From Rhodococcus pyridinivorans (GTDB lineage: Bacteria > Actinomycetota > Actinomycetes > Mycobacteriales > Mycobacteriaceae): a stretch of 64,000 bases of DNA. The position numbers and the translations under genes are program-made. Below, in pieces: positions 23,814 through 31,858 of the stretch (its first letter is position 1; every line of letters starts with the position of its first letter). Under the pieces are notes generated by a model. That model worked only from the letters and a program-made list of their open reading frames with translations. It was not told where the DNA came from and ran no database searches. The stretch lies in NCBI RefSeq assembly GCF_900105195.1, contig NZ_FNRX01000002.1, positions 3,720,001-3,784,000 on the forward strand, in the 5' to 3' direction.

Positions 23814-24808
23814 CGGGTCTGCACGCGCGCGAAGCGGGCGGGTTCCGTACCGGGCACGCGACGGACCCGTCCCCGCTCGATGAGCTGCCGGACGTGCGCC
23901 GAGCCCTCTGCGAGCGCCATCCGCTTGCCGTGCAAGGGAGTCTCGTCCCACGGCCGGTACCAGCGCATGCGGGCGGTGGCCTCCCACAGCGTGAGTTCCT
24001 CGTCGCCGAACGCGTCGTAGAGATCGTCGAGGCGCTGGTCGTGATGGGCGATCAATTCGCCGACGCGGTGCGGCAGGTCGTCGATCTGCTGCCGGTGCGC
24101 GGGCAGTGCGCGTCGCACGGGCAGGCCGGCGACCGCGCGCAGCGAGTCGAGGTACTCCCCCAGCGCGTCGCGTTGCGGCAGAGGGAAATCGAACTCGCCG
24201 ACGTGCGGGGTCGTGGTCGCGAGGACGTGGTCGCCGCTGAACAGCACGCCGTGTTTCTCGAGCAGGAAACACGCGTGGCCGGCGGTGTGGCCGGGGGTCA
24301 GCACGGTGCGCAGGGATCGTCCCGTCAGCGGGATCGTCTCGTCGGCACCGAGTTTGCGGTCGGGCAGCGCGTCGGGACGGCCGACCGCCGGTACGAGGGT
24401 GGCCAGCGACTCCTCGATCGCGTCCTCGGGTGCCCCTGCGCGGCGCAGCAGTTCGGCTTCCTGGGGACGGCGATCGTCGTCGGAGAGCATGACCTCGAGG
24501 TGGGCGAAGTCGGCCTCGTTCATCGCGACCCAGCACCCGGAGGCCTCCCGGATGCGTCCGGTTAGCCCGACGTGGTCGGGATGGAAGTGGGTGACCACCA
24601 CGCCCTCGACGTCGGTGACCGACAGGCCCGCGGTGGCCAGGCCGTCCTGCAGGGCCGCCCACGACCGGTCGTCGTTCCAGCCGACGTCGACGAGGACGAC
24701 GCCACGCGGGGATTCCATCACGTAGACCTGGGTGTCGCCGACCGGCAGGTCCGCCACCGGGACGGGAACGACGTGGATGCCGTCCCCGATATCACGCGCT
24801 TCGGCCAT
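23810..24808 (-). CDS. MBL-fold metallo-hydrolase
   Basis: 332-residue metallo-beta-lactamase-fold hydrolase. The zinc motif HFHPDHVG (HxHxDH) lies at about residues 73-80, followed by further ligands in PGHTAGHACF and SGDHVLA. A C-terminal helical domain (about 220-320) resembles those of thioesterase-like or lactonase-like MBL proteins (DETPLHGKRMALAEGSAHV). Substrate unknown. It precedes and overlaps the epoxide-hydrolase-like gene; a palindrome sits just upstream of its start. Confidence 0.85.
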   Translation of the reverse strand: MAEARDIGDGIHVVPVPVADLPVGDTQVYVMESPRGVVLVDVGWNDDRSWAALQDGLATAGLSVTDVEGVVVTHFHPDHVGLTGRIREASGCWVAMNEADFAHLEVMLSDDDRRPQEAELLRRAGAPEDAIEESLATLVPAVGRPDALPDRKLGADETIPLTGRSLRTVLTPGHTAGHACFLLEKHGVLFSGDHVLATTTPHVGEFDFPLPQRDALGEYLDSLRAVAGLPVRRALPAHRQQIDDLPHRVGELIAHHDQRLDDLYDAFGDEELTLWEATARMRWYRPWDETPLHGKRMALAEGSAHVRQLIERGRVRRVPGTEPARFARVQTR

Positions 24809-24832
24809 GGTGATGCCTCTCGATCATGGTGA

Positions 24833-24846
24833 CTTTCGTTCGAAAG
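24833..24846. promoter_or_regulatory. Palindromic operator candidate upstream of the MBL hydrolase gene
   Basis: CTTTCG-TT-CGAAAG, a perfect 6+6 inverted repeat, centred about 31 bases upstream of the metallo-hydrolase start, in an unusually AT-rich 50-base gap. Size and symmetry suit a TetR- or MarR-type dimer. Which regulator binds is unknown. Confidence 0.4.
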
Positions 24847-24860
24847 CTACAACAATGAAT

Positions 24861-25988
24861 TCAACTATTACCCTGCGCGGGCTCGATGATCGCCACGATC
24901 GATCGGATCTCCCCCGCCGGGATGTCGAAGTGCTCGGTCACCGCGACCGACGTCTCGGCGCCCGGACCTGCTGCGATGTCCAGGACGAACCGCGCGACGA
25001 CACTGTGCTGCCATTCGCGGAACTGCAGGTCGCGGACGCGGCGGATGGGCCGGTATTCCGGGCCGTTCTCGAGGCGGTCGCGGATCTCGATGCCGCTGTC
25101 GCCGGTGCGTTCCCCGTTCTCGACCCGCCAGGCGTCCTCGGCGAGCCGGACGTGGGACGCGTCGTGGCTGACCAGGGATCGGATGTATGCGCGTGCCATC
25201 GCGGCGCGGGGGCTGTCGGTCGGCCCGGTGGCGTGCGCGGCCAGCGCGGCCATCACCTCCGGTGCCCAGTCTGCGCGGCAGATCACGAGGTCGGGCAGAT
25301 ACGGGTGCGGCCGGTTGTATTCGAGTTCGCTGCCGTCGATCCGCGCGCAGTGCAGACCCGCAGCGCGCGCGACCGCGACCGGCGCCGCCGAATCCCACTC
25401 CCACTGACCTCCGGCGTGGATGTAGGCGTCGGCCTCCCCGCGGACCACCGCCATGGCCTTGGCACCGGCCGACCCCATCCGGATCAGATCGGCACCGAGA
25501 TCGCGGGCCAGATCGAAGACGAAGGCGGGCGGCCTGCTCCCGCTGATGACGATGCGGGGGCGACGGCGGGCCGGCCGCGGCGCCGGGACCGGATCTGCGG
25601 TGCTGTGGACGACGCCGATCGCCGGTTGCGCGACCGCGGCGGCGGTGAGCCCTCGTCCTGCCTCCCAGAGCGCGATGTGGACCGCCCAGTCGACATGGTC
25701 GGGCATCCCGTACTCCTTCGACCCGTCGAGCGGGTCGATGATCCAGACGCGGTCGGCGCCGACCCGGGCCGGATCGTCCGCGGATTCCTCCGAGAGCACC
25801 GCGTCGCCGGGCCGCGCGGTCGCCAGCCGTTCGAGGATGTAGGTGTTGGCGGCGTGGTCGCCGCGCCGGCCCAGCTCGCGCCCGGTAAGGGCATCCGATT
25901 CGATGGCGCGGACCGTGAGCAGCAGTTCACCTGCGCCGGAAGCCGTCTCGGCCGCGAGCCGAGCGTCGTCGGTGTTGTCGTGCGTCAT
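24861..25988 (-). CDS. cysQ: CysQ-type 3'(2'),5'-bisphosphate nucleotidase with C-terminal NTF2-like domain
   Basis: Dephosphorylates PAP/PAPS and so removes the by-product of sulfotransferases. Residues 1-250 are an inositol-monophosphatase-family domain with the metal motifs LSEESADD, WIIDPLDGSKEYG and GQWEWDSAAPVAVARAAG. The remaining ~120 residues (from ATGPTDSPRAAMARAYIRS) are not part of CysQ; they look like an NTF2/SnoaL-like fold (VRLAEDAWRVENGERTG, AVTEHFDIPAGEIRSI). Total 375 residues against about 260 for ordinary CysQ. ATG overlaps the cysNC stop by 4 bases. Confidence 0.88.
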   Translation of the reverse strand: MTHDNTDDARLAAETASGAGELLLTVRAIESDALTGRELGRRGDHAANTYILERLATARPGDAVLSEESADDPARVGADRVWIIDPLDGSKEYGMPDHVDWAVHIALWEAGRGLTAAAVAQPAIGVVHSTADPVPAPRPARRRPRIVISGSRPPAFVFDLARDLGADLIRMGSAGAKAMAVVRGEADAYIHAGGQWEWDSAAPVAVARAAGLHCARIDGSELEYNRPHPYLPDLVICRADWAPEVMAALAAHATGPTDSPRAAMARAYIRSLVSHDASHVRLAEDAWRVENGERTGDSGIEIRDRLENGPEYRPIRRVRDLQFREWQHSVVARFVLDIAAGPGAETSVAVTEHFDIPAGEIRSIVAIIEPAQGNS

Positions 25989-27820
25989 GGCCTCAACAAT
26001 TCCACGACGAGGCCCGCCTGCACGGCAGGCGTGCCGTCGTGGGGGCGCACGACCAGCTCGGGATCGGACGGTGGTTCGTAGGGATCATCGACGCCGGTGA
26101 AACCGGTGATCTCACCGGCACGTGCCCGCGCGTACATGCCCTTCGGGTCGCGGGCCTCGCAGTCGGCGAGCGGCGTATCGACGAAGACCTCGACGAACCG
26201 GATCCCGGACTCCTCGTGCTGCCGGCGGATGCGGTCGCGGTCCTGACGGTAGGGACTGATGAGCGCGCAGATCGCGACGAGTCCGGCGTCGGCCATCAGC
26301 TGTGCGACCGCACCGACGCGGCGGACGTTCTCCGCGCGGTCCTCCGGACCGAAGCCGAGGTCGGCGTTGAGGCCGTGCCGGAGGTTGTCGCCGTCGAGGC
26401 GGTAGGCGGGGATGCCCTCGGCGAGCAGTCGTCGTTCGAGTTCGACGGCGAGGGTGGACTTGCCGGAGGCGGACAGCCCGGTGAGCCATACCGTCGCCCC
26501 GGCTCTCCCCCGTTCGGGCCGTGAGACCGCCGCCGAGTGCCAGACCACCGCCGTGTCGGCGAGTGTCGGGCCGGTGATCGTTCCGGCCGCGACGGTGTTG
26601 CCGGTGCGTTCGTCGACGAGCACGAAGCTTCCGGTAGTGCGGTTGCGCCGGTAGGGGTCGAACAGCAGCGGCTGTTGCGTCCACAATTGCACGCGGCCGA
26701 TCTCGTTGAGACCGAGCGTCGTCGCGGCCTCGTCGCGGTGCAGGCTGTTGACGTCGAGGCGGTAGTCCAGCCGCGCGACCCGCGCGATGGTCGAGCGCGT
26801 GGTGTGCAGCAGGGCGTAGCGGGCGTCCGGATCGAGGGCGGAGCGTTCGTCGAACCAGCACACCATGGCGTCGATCTCGTGGCCGACGAGCGGACGATTG
26901 TTGGGGCGGCACAGCATGTCGCCGCGTCCGACGTCGAGGTCGTCCTCGAGTTCGACGCACACCGCCGCACCGGCGAAGGCGTGCTCGAGTTCCGTCCCGC
27001 CCGGCCCCCACAACGTTCGCACCCGCGTTCCGAAACCGGAAGGGAGAACGACCACCTCATCGCCGGGCGCGAATCCGCCGGCGGCGACCGTCCCGGCGTA
27101 GCCGCGGAAGTCGCGGTGTTCACCCTCGCCCGGCCGGATGACGTACTGCACGGGCAGTCGGGCATCGATGAGGTTGGTGTCCGACGCGATGTGGACCTGT
27201 TCGAGATGGTGCAGCAGCGAAGTCCCCTCGTACCACGGCATGTTCGCGGTGCGGGAGACGACGTTGTCGCCGTGCAGGGCGGAGACGGGAACGAAGGCGA
27301 GGTCGGGCATGTCGAGCTTCGCCGCGAGATTCCGGAACTCGTCGCAGATCTCGTCGAACCGGCTCTGCGACCAGTCCACCAGGTCCATCTTGTTGATGCA
27401 CAGCACCACGTGCCGCACCCCGAGCAGCGACGCGAGAAAGGCGTGCCGGCGGGTCTGCTCGACGATGCCGTTGCGGGCGTCGACGAGGACGAGTGCCAGG
27501 TCTGCGGTGGACGCCCCGGTGACCATGTTGCGCGTGTACTGCTCGTGACCGGGAGTGTCGGCGATGACGAATGTTCTGTGCGCCGTGGCGAAATAGCGAT
27601 AGGCGACGTCGATCGTGATGCCCTGTTCGCGTTCGGCGCGCAGGCCGTCGGTGAGCAGCGCGAGATCGGCGCGGTCGGCGCCGCGGTCGAGGCTCGTGCG
27701 GGTCACCGCCTCGAGTTGGTCCTCGAAGACGGCCTTCGAGTCGAACAGCAATCGTCCGATGAGCGTGGACTTGCCGTCGTCGACGCTGCCGGCGGTGGCG
27801 ATGCGCAGCAGGTAGGACAT
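25985..27820 (-). CDS. cysNC: Bifunctional sulfate adenylyltransferase GTPase subunit / adenylylsulfate kinase
   Basis: Makes PAPS from sulfate together with CysD. From ATG 27820 it has 611 residues. The N-terminal CysN GTPase (about 1-420) has AGSVDDGKSTLIGRLL (G1), DTPGHEQY (G3) and NKMD (G4). The C-terminal APS kinase (about 435-611) has its own P-loop GLSASGKST and YRLDGDNLRHGLN, IFISPY-type ALISPYRQDR. Overlaps cysD upstream and cysQ downstream by ATGA junctions. The CysN-CysC fusion is the usual form in mycobacteria and relatives. Confidence 0.96.
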   Translation of the reverse strand: MSYLLRIATAGSVDDGKSTLIGRLLFDSKAVFEDQLEAVTRTSLDRGADRADLALLTDGLRAEREQGITIDVAYRYFATAHRTFVIADTPGHEQYTRNMVTGASTADLALVLVDARNGIVEQTRRHAFLASLLGVRHVVLCINKMDLVDWSQSRFDEICDEFRNLAAKLDMPDLAFVPVSALHGDNVVSRTANMPWYEGTSLLHHLEQVHIASDTNLIDARLPVQYVIRPGEGEHRDFRGYAGTVAAGGFAPGDEVVVLPSGFGTRVRTLWGPGGTELEHAFAGAAVCVELEDDLDVGRGDMLCRPNNRPLVGHEIDAMVCWFDERSALDPDARYALLHTTRSTIARVARLDYRLDVNSLHRDEAATTLGLNEIGRVQLWTQQPLLFDPYRRNRTTGSFVLVDERTGNTVAAGTITGPTLADTAVVWHSAAVSRPERGRAGATVWLTGLSASGKSTLAVELERRLLAEGIPAYRLDGDNLRHGLNADLGFGPEDRAENVRRVGAVAQLMADAGLVAICALISPYRQDRDRIRRQHEESGIRFVEVFVDTPLADCEARDPKGMYARARAGEITGFTGVDDPYEPPSDPELVVRPHDGTPAVQAGLVVELLRP

Positions 27821-28752
27821 CAGAAATAGCCTTCCCTCTTGCGGTCTTCCATTCCGGCGTCGGAGATCCGGTCGTCCGCCCGCGTGGCGCCGCGTTCGGT
27901 GACCCTGCTGGCGGAGACCTCGGTGACCACCTCGTCCGCGGTGGTGGCGGCGGATTCGACGCAGCCGGTGCACGTCGCGTCACCGACGGTGCGGAACCGG
28001 ACGAGACTCTCGCGCGGAGTCTCCCCGGGGAGGAGGGTAAGAAAACGGTTGTGCGCGAGCAGCATTCCGTCGCGCTCGATCACCGGTCGCCGGTGGGCGT
28101 AGTACAGGGACGGCAGGTCGACGCCCTCGTCGCGGATGTAGCGCCAGATGTCGAGTTCGGTCCAGTTGGACAGCGGGAAGACCCGCATGTGTTCGCCGCG
28201 GCGGTGCCGGCCGTTGTACAGCTGCCACAGTTCGGGTCGCTGCGCCTTCGGGTCCCACTGCCCGAACTCGTCGCGCAGGCTGAAGATGCGTTCCTTCGCG
28301 CGGGCCTTCTCCTCGTCGCGACGAGCACCCCCGAAGACGGCGTCGAATCCCCCTTCCCGCAACGCGCGCAGGAGGGTTCCGGCCTGGAGCCGGTTGCGGG
28401 TCGCGTGCGGTCCGTCGTCCTCGACGGCACGCCCGGCATCGATGTCGTCCTGCACCGAGGCGACGATCGACCGGATCCCCAGGCGCTCGACGGTGCGGTC
28501 GCGGAAGTCGATCACCTCGTCGAAGTTGTGCCCGGTGTCGATGTGCAGGACGGGGAACGGCAGCGGCGCCGGCCAGAACGCCTTGGCCGCGAGGTGGAGC
28601 ATCACCGCGGAGTCCTTACCACCCGAGAACAGCAGGACGGGATGGGAAAAGGTCGCGGCGACCTCGCGGAAGATGTGCACGGACTCGGCTTCGAGCGCAC
28701 CGAGCAGCGAAAGTTCGTAGGTCGGTGGTCGTTGCGGTGGCACCGTGGTCAC
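27820..28752 (-). CDS. cysD: Sulfate adenylyltransferase subunit 2
   Basis: ATP-sulfurylase catalytic subunit, forming APS from sulfate and ATP. From GTG 28752 (V-T-T-V-P-P-Q-R) it has 310 residues. The PP-loop motif LLFSGGKDSAVMLHLA and FGGARRDEEKARAKERIFS are diagnostic, as is the C-terminal TGCVESAATT. First gene of cysD-cysNC-cysQ. A perfect 20-base palindrome lies 21 bases upstream of the start. The upstream in-frame extension to 28911 crosses into the IclR gene and is not used. Confidence 0.95.
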   Translation of the reverse strand: MTTVPPQRPPTYELSLLGALEAESVHIFREVAATFSHPVLLFSGGKDSAVMLHLAAKAFWPAPLPFPVLHIDTGHNFDEVIDFRDRTVERLGIRSIVASVQDDIDAGRAVEDDGPHATRNRLQAGTLLRALREGGFDAVFGGARRDEEKARAKERIFSLRDEFGQWDPKAQRPELWQLYNGRHRRGEHMRVFPLSNWTELDIWRYIRDEGVDLPSLYYAHRRPVIERDGMLLAHNRFLTLLPGETPRESLVRFRTVGDATCTGCVESAATTADEVVTEVSASRVTERGATRADDRISDAGMEDRKREGYF

Positions 28753-28772
28753 TCGTGCCCCTCTCACCCAGC

Positions 28773-28792
28773 TCGGTACACATGTGTACCGA
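28773..28792. promoter_or_regulatory. Perfect 20-bp palindrome upstream of cysD
   Basis: TCGGTACACATGTGTACCGA is fully symmetric and sits 21-40 bases before the cysD start codon, where an operator would block transcription or translation initiation. It is the best operator candidate for the cysD-cysNC-cysQ operon. The neighbouring IclR protein is one possible ligand, but an unlinked TetR-type regulator fits the symmetry as well. Confidence 0.6.
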
Positions 28793-28867
28793 TGCGGTCG
28801 AAGATTACTCCGCAACAGTAGAACGAGTTTCAATTCCAGGTCAACGGGTGGTCTCCGCAGCCCTCCG

Positions 28868-29809
28868 TCAGCGCAGTGGCCGGTGTCCGCCGAGATCTGC
28901 GGTGATCGCATCCGCGACCGCCACGAGCGCCGCGCCGTAGCGTTCGATCCCGGCGGCGTCCACCTCCCGCTCGAGGTGCAGCGTGAGCACGAGCGACTGG
29001 TGGCCGTCGGGATCGTAGGCCGGGGCGGCCACGAGGTTGACCGCCCGCTTCTCCCCCGCGGCGAAGGCGTCGGGCAGCAGCACGCGCTCGCCGGGGCTGG
29101 CCACGAGTTCCGCCAGCATCTCCCTCATCTCGGGCGCGAGGTCGTGCGAGACCACTCCCGCCATGAGCGCGTACAGGCGACGGCCGCCGGGAGTGAGGGA
29201 CTCCGCCAGATAACCGGTCCGGCGACATTCGGTGACGATCCGCCACAGCTCGTCGCGGTCGACGGTCACGGGCAGGGTCGGCTCTCGCCGCAGCCACTGT
29301 TCGATGCGCTCGTCGGTGTCCCACAGCACGTACATCAGCCCCACCGGGGGCGCGAAGGGGTACACCTCCCCCACGCGTGCCGCCGCGGCCGTGCCGTGGC
29401 CACCGATGACGTCGAGCACCGCGATCCGGTCGCCGACGACCGCCGACGCAGAGCACATCACGGCGAACTCCTCGGAGAGGGCGGCGAGATGCCGGTGGGC
29501 GACCGGCCCGGACGCGAAGCCGCGCTGGGCTGCGCGTCCCGCGACGATCAGTGCCGGCCCGAGACCGTAGGTCTTGTCGACGGGGTCGCGGATCAGATAA
29601 CCCGCGTCGGCGAGCACGGTGAGGATGCCCAAGCAGGTGGGCTTGCTCAGATCGAGATCGCGCGCCAGTTCCGACAGTCCGAACCGGACGCCGGGTCGCG
29701 CGACGAGGTGGTCGAGGACCTGCACGACGCGTTCCGTGGGCGGCGACCGGCGGGCGGCTCCCGCCCCGGCGGTCGGCTTCCCGAGTGTCTCGGTCTCGCG
29801 ACGAGCCAT
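28868..29809 (-). CDS. IclR family transcriptional regulator
   Basis: 313 residues from ATG 29809, which has GGGAGGG 4-5 bases upstream. Winged helix-turn-helix at about 20-80 (TERVVQVLDHLVARPGVRFG, LSKPTCLGILTVLADAGYL) followed by an IclR ligand-binding GAF-like domain (RIAVLDVIGGHG to LVLTLHLERE). It lies upstream of and in the same orientation as cysD, and diverges from the DUF1214-SDR-sulfotransferase operon, so it is the natural candidate to control that operon. An alternative start 6 codons upstream is less likely. Confidence 0.9.
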   Translation of the reverse strand: MARRETETLGKPTAGAGAARRSPPTERVVQVLDHLVARPGVRFGLSELARDLDLSKPTCLGILTVLADAGYLIRDPVDKTYGLGPALIVAGRAAQRGFASGPVAHRHLAALSEEFAVMCSASAVVGDRIAVLDVIGGHGTAAAARVGEVYPFAPPVGLMYVLWDTDERIEQWLRREPTLPVTVDRDELWRIVTECRRTGYLAESLTPGGRRLYALMAGVVSHDLAPEMREMLAELVASPGERVLLPDAFAAGEKRAVNLVAAPAYDPDGHQSLVLTLHLEREVDAAGIERYGAALVAVADAITADLGGHRPLR

Positions 29810-29891
29810 TGACCCTCCCTGGAACACGTTCTACTCTCGGCGCAGCGGAAGACTACCGCAGCGGTACATATTTGGACCACAGGAGATCGTA
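29810..29891. promoter_or_regulatory. Divergent promoter region, IclR / sulfotransferase operon
   Basis: 82-base divergent gap. Two overlapping symmetric elements occur: TACCGCAGCGGTA (29854-29866, 6+6 around one base) and GGTACATATTTGGACC (29863-29878, imperfect, 12 of 16 positions symmetric), the second being AT-rich like known IclR operators. AGGAG at 29881-29885 is the ribosome-binding site of the downstream GTG at 29892. Confidence 0.45.
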
Positions 29892-31058
29892 GTGCTCACC
29901 GATCCGCTCACCGCGGCGATAGCCGAGGCCGAGAAGCTCGTCGCCACAGCCCCGCACATCCGCACCGAACAGGACCTCGTCGAGGGATACGGATATCTGG
30001 CGGGCGGGATCTCGGCGTGCGTCCACGCCACCTTCGCGTACAGCCGATCCCATCCGGTCTTCGTCACCGGCACCGGCCCCTACGCGAAGATGGGCCTCGA
30101 CAATCCCGACACCCTGTACTGGGGCGCATCGATACGCGACGACGCCGAGTACGTCGTCGCCGGGCGCCGCGGCACGACCTGCGATCTCAGTTTCCAGGTG
30201 CTGGCCGGCAACTACACCGACGCCGAGGTGCCCGGCAACGTCACGGCCTTCGACGACCGCGCGTTGACCATCGCCGACGACGGCACCTTCCAGGTGCGGT
30301 TCGGACCCGGCCCACGAGACCCGGAACGTAACTACTTCCCGCTCGCGCCCGGCTCGTCGCAGCTCGTGGTCCGCGAGGTCTACAGCGACTGGACGCAGCG
30401 CCGCGGCATGCTGAGCATCCACCGGCTCGACAGTCTCGGCACCCCGGCACCCGAACCCACCCACCAGGACGCGGTCACCCGTTACGAACGCGCCGGTCGC
30501 GCACTGGTCTCGCGGGTGAAGACCTGGCTGCAGTTCCCCGAGTGGTTCTACCTGAAGCTGCCGGTGAACACGGTCACCGAGCCGCGCCGCACCCCAGGTG
30601 GTCTCGACACGCAGTACTCATCCGTCGGGCACTACGAACTCGGCGACGACGAGGCGATGGTCCTGACCCTCCCGGCGAGCGACGCGCCCTATCTGGGCTT
30701 CCAGATCGGCAGCCTCTGGTACATCTCCCTGGACTACATCCACCACCAGACCTCCCTGAACAACAGTCAGGCGCAGGTCGATCCCGACGGGATGGTCCGG
30801 ATCGTGGTCTCGGCCCGCGATCCGGGGCTGACCAACTGGGTCGAGACCCTCGGCCGCAGCCGCGGGATCCTGCAGTTCCGCTGGCAGCGCCTCGATCGCG
30901 AACTCACCGCAGCCGACGGCCCGACCGCCGAGGTGGTGCCGTTCGACCGACTCTCCGAGGTCCTGCCCTTCCACGATTCGAACCGCATCACTCCCGAGGC
31001 CTGGGCGCAGCGCATCGCGGACCGTCAGCGGGGCGTCGCCGATCGGATGCTCGCATGA
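29892..31058 (+). CDS. DUF1214 domain protein
   Basis: 388 residues from GTG 29892, with AGGAG 6 bases upstream. The C-terminal half carries the DUF1214 signature region (TVTEPRRTPGGLDTQYSSVG, DAPYLGFQIGSLWYISLDY, QAQVDPDGMVRIVVSARDPG, NWVETLGRSRGILQFRW). No signal peptide is obvious. Function is unknown; relatives often sit beside sulfotransferases and lipid- or steroid-type dehydrogenases. Stop overlaps the SDR start by 4 bases. Confidence 0.85.
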   Translation: MLTDPLTAAIAEAEKLVATAPHIRTEQDLVEGYGYLAGGISACVHATFAYSRSHPVFVTGTGPYAKMGLDNPDTLYWGASIRDDAEYVVAGRRGTTCDLSFQVLAGNYTDAEVPGNVTAFDDRALTIADDGTFQVRFGPGPRDPERNYFPLAPGSSQLVVREVYSDWTQRRGMLSIHRLDSLGTPAPEPTHQDAVTRYERAGRALVSRVKTWLQFPEWFYLKLPVNTVTEPRRTPGGLDTQYSSVGHYELGDDEAMVLTLPASDAPYLGFQIGSLWYISLDYIHHQTSLNNSQAQVDPDGMVRIVVSARDPGLTNWVETLGRSRGILQFRWQRLDRELTAADGPTAEVVPFDRLSEVLPFHDSNRITPEAWAQRIADRQRGVADRMLA

Positions 31059-31846
31059 GCGCGGCAGCGGGACTGCTCCGCGACCGCGTCGTCGTGATCT
31101 CCGGTGTCGGCCCGGGACTGGGGCGCACCCTCGCGCTGCGGTGCGCCGAACACGGCGCCGACGTGGTGCTCGCTGCCCGGACCCGGGAGCGGCTCGAGAA
31201 GGTTGCAGCGGAAGTCGAGAGCACGGGCCGCCGGGCCCTGGTCGTGCCCACCGACATCACCGACGACGAGTCCGCCGCCGCCCTTGTCGAGTCTGCGGTC
31301 TCGGAGTTCGGTGGTGTCGACGTGCTCGTCAACAACGCGTTCTCCGTTCCGTCGATGAAACTGTTGGCGCGCACCGACTTCCAGCAGATCCGGGACAGCG
31401 TGGAGCTCACCGTCCTCGGCGCGCTGCGGCTCACGCAGTTGTTTACCCCCGCCCTCGCCGAGTCGGCCGGCGCGGTGGTCAACATCAATTCGATGGTGCT
31501 GCGGCACTCCCAAGAACGTTACGGCAGTTACAAACTCGCGAAGTCGGCGTTGCTGGCGATGTCGCAGTCCCTGGCGACGGAACTCGGACCGCAGGGAATC
31601 CGGGTGAACTCCGTTGCACCGGGGTACATCTGGGGGCCGATCCTGCAGGGGTACTTCGAACACCAGGCGGGAAAGTACGGCACCACCGTCGAACAGATCT
31701 ACGAGCACACCGCCGCCACCTCCGATCTGAAGCGTCTCCCGACAACCGAGGAAATCGCGGATGCGGTGATCTTCCTGGCCTCGCCGATGGCGTCGGCGAT
31801 CACCGGCCAGTGCCTCGACGTCAACTGCGGCGAATACCACCACTGA
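31055..31846 (+). CDS. SDR family NAD(P)-dependent oxidoreductase
   Basis: 263-residue classical short-chain dehydrogenase. Cofactor-binding VVVISGVGPGLGRTLAL (12-28), D67 in the VVPTDITDD segment, LVNNAF (NNAG-type) and the active-site YxxxK as Y156-G-S-Y-K160; S146 is the likely catalytic serine. The C-terminal SAITGQCLDVNCGEYHH is the usual final strand. Coupled to DUF1214 (ATGA) and 12 bases before the sulfotransferase, so a hydroxyl/keto step before sulfation is plausible. Confidence 0.9.
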   Translation: MSAAAGLLRDRVVVISGVGPGLGRTLALRCAEHGADVVLAARTRERLEKVAAEVESTGRRALVVPTDITDDESAAALVESAVSEFGGVDVLVNNAFSVPSMKLLARTDFQQIRDSVELTVLGALRLTQLFTPALAESAGAVVNINSMVLRHSQERYGSYKLAKSALLAMSQSLATELGPQGIRVNSVAPGYIWGPILQGYFEHQAGKYGTTVEQIYEHTAATSDLKRLPTTEEIADAVIFLASPMASAITGQCLDVNCGEYHH

Positions 31847-31858
31847 ACGGGAAAGCAC

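Noticed and set aside
24732..26081. Plus-strand frame (~450 codons) opposite cysQ
   Set aside because: Antisense shadow; cysQ motifs on the minus strand are decisive.
28753..28911. Longer cysD reading from 28911
   Set aside because: The extension overlaps the 3' end of the IclR gene and crosses the palindrome; no homology to CysD.
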